Part shown: positions 33,541 to 35,492 of the stretch, one piece after another
Layout of the letters: every line of letters begins with the position of its first letter
Position numbering within the stretch: the stretch's first letter is position 1
From: Pseudomonadota bacterium
Lineage (GTDB): Bacteria; Pseudomonadota; Alphaproteobacteria; Acetobacterales; Acetobacteraceae
Length of the DNA stretch: 35,492 nucleotides
Assembly (NCBI GenBank): GCA_021841985.1
Contig: JAKCCP010000198.1
Coordinates: forward strand, 1-35,492
Direction: 5' to 3'
Translations under genes and position numbers: made by a program
Notes under the pieces: model-generated
The model's input: only the letters and a program-made list of their open reading frames with translations
Database searches by the model: none
What the model was told of the DNA's origin: nothing

Positions 33541-34176
33541 ATGCAAGATCCTCTTTCAGCTACAGCATCGATATCGGAGCCCCGGCGCGCGCGGGGGCGA
33601 CCACGCGACCCGGGTCTCGAAACCCGGGTATTCGATGCGGCCATCGCGCTTTATGCCGAGACCGGCTGGCCCGGCTTTCATTTTGACGCTGTCGCCCGCG
33701 GCGCCGGCGTTGGCAAGGCGGCGCTCTACCGTCGCTGGACCAGCCGCGGCGTGCTGCTGCGTGAAACGTTGGAGGCGCGCTGGTATTCCGTCGCCCAGAT
33801 CGACACCGCAAGCCTACGCGGGGATCTCCTCGCGCTCGCGCGGATGTGCTTCGACAAGCTGACCGGTCCCTACGGACGGGTGGCTCTCCACCTCCATGCC
33901 GACGCCCAACGCTTTGGCGAGATGCGGGAGTCTACCGGCCCCTGGGGTGAGGCGGTGATACGGCAGAGCCGGTTGATGGTACGCCGCGCCATCGCGCGTG
34001 GAGAAATTCCCGCCTCGATCAACCATGGATTGATCATCGATGCCGTCGTCGGCGGCGTCACCAATCACGTCACCGCGACCCCCGAGCGGCTGCGCCCCGC
34101 CATGATGGCACAGGCCGAGCTGTTCCTGGTCGATCTCGTCGATCTTGTGGTGCGCGGCATCGGCGTGCACTGCTAA
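33541..34176 (+). CDS. TetR/AcrR-family transcription regulator
   Basis: This 211-residue protein begins with a disordered stretch (PRRARGRPRDPG) and the TetR DNA-binding helices (about residues 28-75: RVFDAAIALYAETGWPGFHFDAVARGAGVGKAALYRRW), followed by a helical ligand domain. The start ATG follows GGGAAG. Its position, divergent from the acyl-CoA dehydrogenase 1 gene, makes it the likely repressor of the catabolic operon, in the manner of AtuR. The ligand is probably an acyl-CoA intermediate or its terpenoid precursor; the sequence does not show which. Confidence 0.92.
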   Translation: MQDPLSATASISEPRRARGRPRDPGLETRVFDAAIALYAETGWPGFHFDAVARGAGVGKAALYRRWTSRGVLLRETLEARWYSVAQIDTASLRGDLLALARMCFDKLTGPYGRVALHLHADAQRFGEMRESTGPWGEAVIRQSRLMVRRAIARGEIPASINHGLIIDAVVGGVTNHVTATPERLRPAMMAQAELFLVDLVDLVVRGIGVHC

Positions 34177-34265
34177 TCACACAATATTATACAGGACACT
34201 CACGCAGTGGCCCGGAAATACCACGCCCCCCGTAATGACCGGCGGGGGATTGCGGCGGGTCGGTG

Positions 34266-35363
34266 TTATGCCAGCGCCAGCGCGAGTTGCCGGGCGGGCG
34301 GATCGGGCGCGGCGTCGAGATGGCTGAGTGCGACGCCCAGCAGGCGAATGCCGCGGCGCGGCGGGAAAAGCGGGCGCAGCAGGTCAAAGCTGATCCGCTC
34401 GATCATCGCGGGCGAAATGATCGCCCCGGCCATTGTGCGGCTGCGGGTGACTTGCTGAAAGTCAGCGTATTTGACCTTCACCGTCACTGTCCGCCCGCTC
34501 AGCCCCTCGCGCTCATAGGTGGACCACAGCTTGGCGAGGAGCGGCGCGAGAGCCGAAACCAATTCGTCCCACACTGTCAGGTCGCGGACAAAAGTGGTCT
34601 CGGCGCCGAGCGATTTGCGCCGTCGCTCGGCCACGACCGGCCGCGTATCCTCGCCACGCGCGGCGGCGTAATAGAAAGCGCCGGCCTTGCCGAAGCGCGC
34701 GATGAGAAAAGCGAGGGGATAGCCCCGCAGATCGCCCCCGGTATGGATGCCGAGCGCTGCCATCCGCGCCGCCGTCACCGGCCCAATGCCATGGAATTTC
34801 GCCACCGCCAGGTCTGCAACGAAAGCTGGGCCGATCTGCGGCGTGATGACGAACAACCCATCCGGCTTGCGGTGGTCGGAGGCGATTTTGGCGAGGAATT
34901 TGTTGTAGGAAACGCCCGCCGACGCGGTCAGCCCGGTCTCGGCGCGGATGCGCATTTTGATCTCACGGGCGATGGCGGTTGCCGAGCCGCGATCGAGCAG
35001 CGGCGCGGTGACATCGAGATAGGCTTCATCGAGCGAGAGCGGCTGGATGAGCGGGGTGTAGCAGGCCAGGATCGCGTGCACCTGGCGCGAGACCGCTTTG
35101 TATACCTCGAAGCGTGGGGCGACGAAAACCAGGTCGGGACATTGCCGTCGGGCGCGGAGCGAGGCCATCGCCGAGTGAACGCCGAAGCGCCGCGCCTCGT
35201 AGCTCGCTGCCGCCACCACGCCCCGTGGCCCGGCGCCGCCCACGGCGAGCGGCACACCGCGAAGGGCGGGGTTGTCGCGCTGCTCCACGGAGGCATAGAA
35301 AGCGTCCATGTCGATATGGATGATGCGGCGGTGTTCCGGTGCCTGGTCCGACGCGAGTGGCAT
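34266..35363 (-). CDS. dinB: DNA polymerase IV
   Basis: DinB is a Y-family, error-prone polymerase for translesion synthesis. Landmarks of the 365-residue protein are IIHIDMDAFYASVEQRDNP at the start, YEARRFGVHSAMAS, PLSLDEAYLDVT with the catalytic Asp-Glu pair (about residues 103-104), AGVSYNKFLAKIASDHRKPDG, and FHGIGPVTAARMAALGIH (helix-hairpin-helix). The C-terminal little-finger domain follows (KSLGAETTF, TVTVKVKYADFQQVTRS). It ends in QLALALA without an obvious beta-clamp peptide such as QLxLF, though this tail may serve. The chosen ATG 35363 lacks a ribosome site; a TTG at 35417 would add 18 residues. No GTTC-N7-GTTC box is seen between 35364 and 35474. Confidence 0.95.
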   Translation of the reverse strand: MPLASDQAPEHRRIIHIDMDAFYASVEQRDNPALRGVPLAVGGAGPRGVVAAASYEARRFGVHSAMASLRARRQCPDLVFVAPRFEVYKAVSRQVHAILACYTPLIQPLSLDEAYLDVTAPLLDRGSATAIAREIKMRIRAETGLTASAGVSYNKFLAKIASDHRKPDGLFVITPQIGPAFVADLAVAKFHGIGPVTAARMAALGIHTGGDLRGYPLAFLIARFGKAGAFYYAAARGEDTRPVVAERRRKSLGAETTFVRDLTVWDELVSALAPLLAKLWSTYEREGLSGRTVTVKVKYADFQQVTRSRTMAGAIISPAMIERISFDLLRPLFPPRRGIRLLGVALSHLDAAPDPPARQLALALA

Positions 35364-35474
35364 GGTGGGGGACAAATAGCACCGCGCCGGGCGCGCGGGA
35401 ACGGTGACGGCTTTCAAACCGAGACACGCTCAGCGGCCTTGCCATGAGGGCGGCTGCTCGCCAAAGGAAAGCAC

Positions 35475-35492
35475 ATGGACGACAGCCCTCTC
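35475..35492 (+). CDS. Start of a gene cut by the window end
   Basis: An ATG at 35475 follows AAAGGAAAG with a good spacing and opens MDDSPL before the window ends. It is divergent from dinB. Nothing can be said about the product. A second ATG at 35444 in another frame is a weaker alternative. Confidence 0.4.

Noticed and set aside
1..35492. CRISPR array, rRNA or tRNA genes, prophage or integron
   Set aside because: I found no spaced direct repeats, RNA gene signatures, phage structural genes or attachment-site pairs.

Overview
The window is GC-rich and Gram-negative in character: it carries kdsB for lipopolysaccharide Kdo, CtaG/Cox11, a Yej-type ABC importer, and a LexA gene with the GTTC-N7-GTTC SOS box used by alphaproteobacteria. 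A PQQ-dependent alcohol dehydrogenase beside its own cytochrome c, several other c-type cytochrome modules, HisN and a set of small alphaproteobacterial proteins together suggest an aerobic, acetic-acid-bacteria-like alphaproteobacterium (Acetobacteraceae or a relative). The family-level guess is inference; no rRNA or species marker is present.

Layout. Bases 1-1058 hold no intact gene, only a decayed IS256-type transposase fragment. Bases 1059-5099 are housekeeping: a CBS-domain protein, a kdsB-pheA pair on the minus strand, a membrane-anchored di-heme cytochrome c made by internal duplication, and hisN. Bases 5174-10782 are a tightly coupled yejA-yejB-yejE-yejF peptide importer operon. Bases 10792-13113 hold lexA with a coupled small membrane protein, its SOS-box promoter, a CarD-like regulator and the long leader of a cold-shock gene. 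Bases 13114-14181 hold that cold-shock gene and three small conserved proteins.

Bases 14347-17383 are a periplasmic alcohol-oxidation unit: a PQQ dehydrogenase with a lanthanide-type D-Y-D metal site, a hairpin, a c-type cytochrome and a secreted protein of unknown function. Next come two translationally coupled proteins that look like degenerate GGDEF-EAL paralogs (17394-19879), then a single-gene fusion of the copper chaperone CtaG/Cox11 to a cytochrome c domain (20001-20894), the most unusual gene in the window.

Bases 20908-33435 are one minus-strand run of nine genes, mostly with 4-base stop/start overlaps: two acyl-CoA dehydrogenases, both subunits of a biotin-dependent acyl-CoA carboxylase, an enoyl-CoA hydratase, an AtuA-type protein, a glutathione S-transferase-like protein and two acyl-CoA synthetases. 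A TetR-type regulator is divergent at its head. The gene content matches the acyclic-terpene/leucine (Atu/Liu) logic: activate an acid to its CoA ester, dehydrogenate, carboxylate the methyl branch, hydrate and cleave. The window ends with dinB (DNA polymerase IV) and the first codons of a further gene. The regions most worth following up are the Cox11-cytochrome fusion, the GGDEF-EAL-like pair and the substrate of the carboxylase operon.
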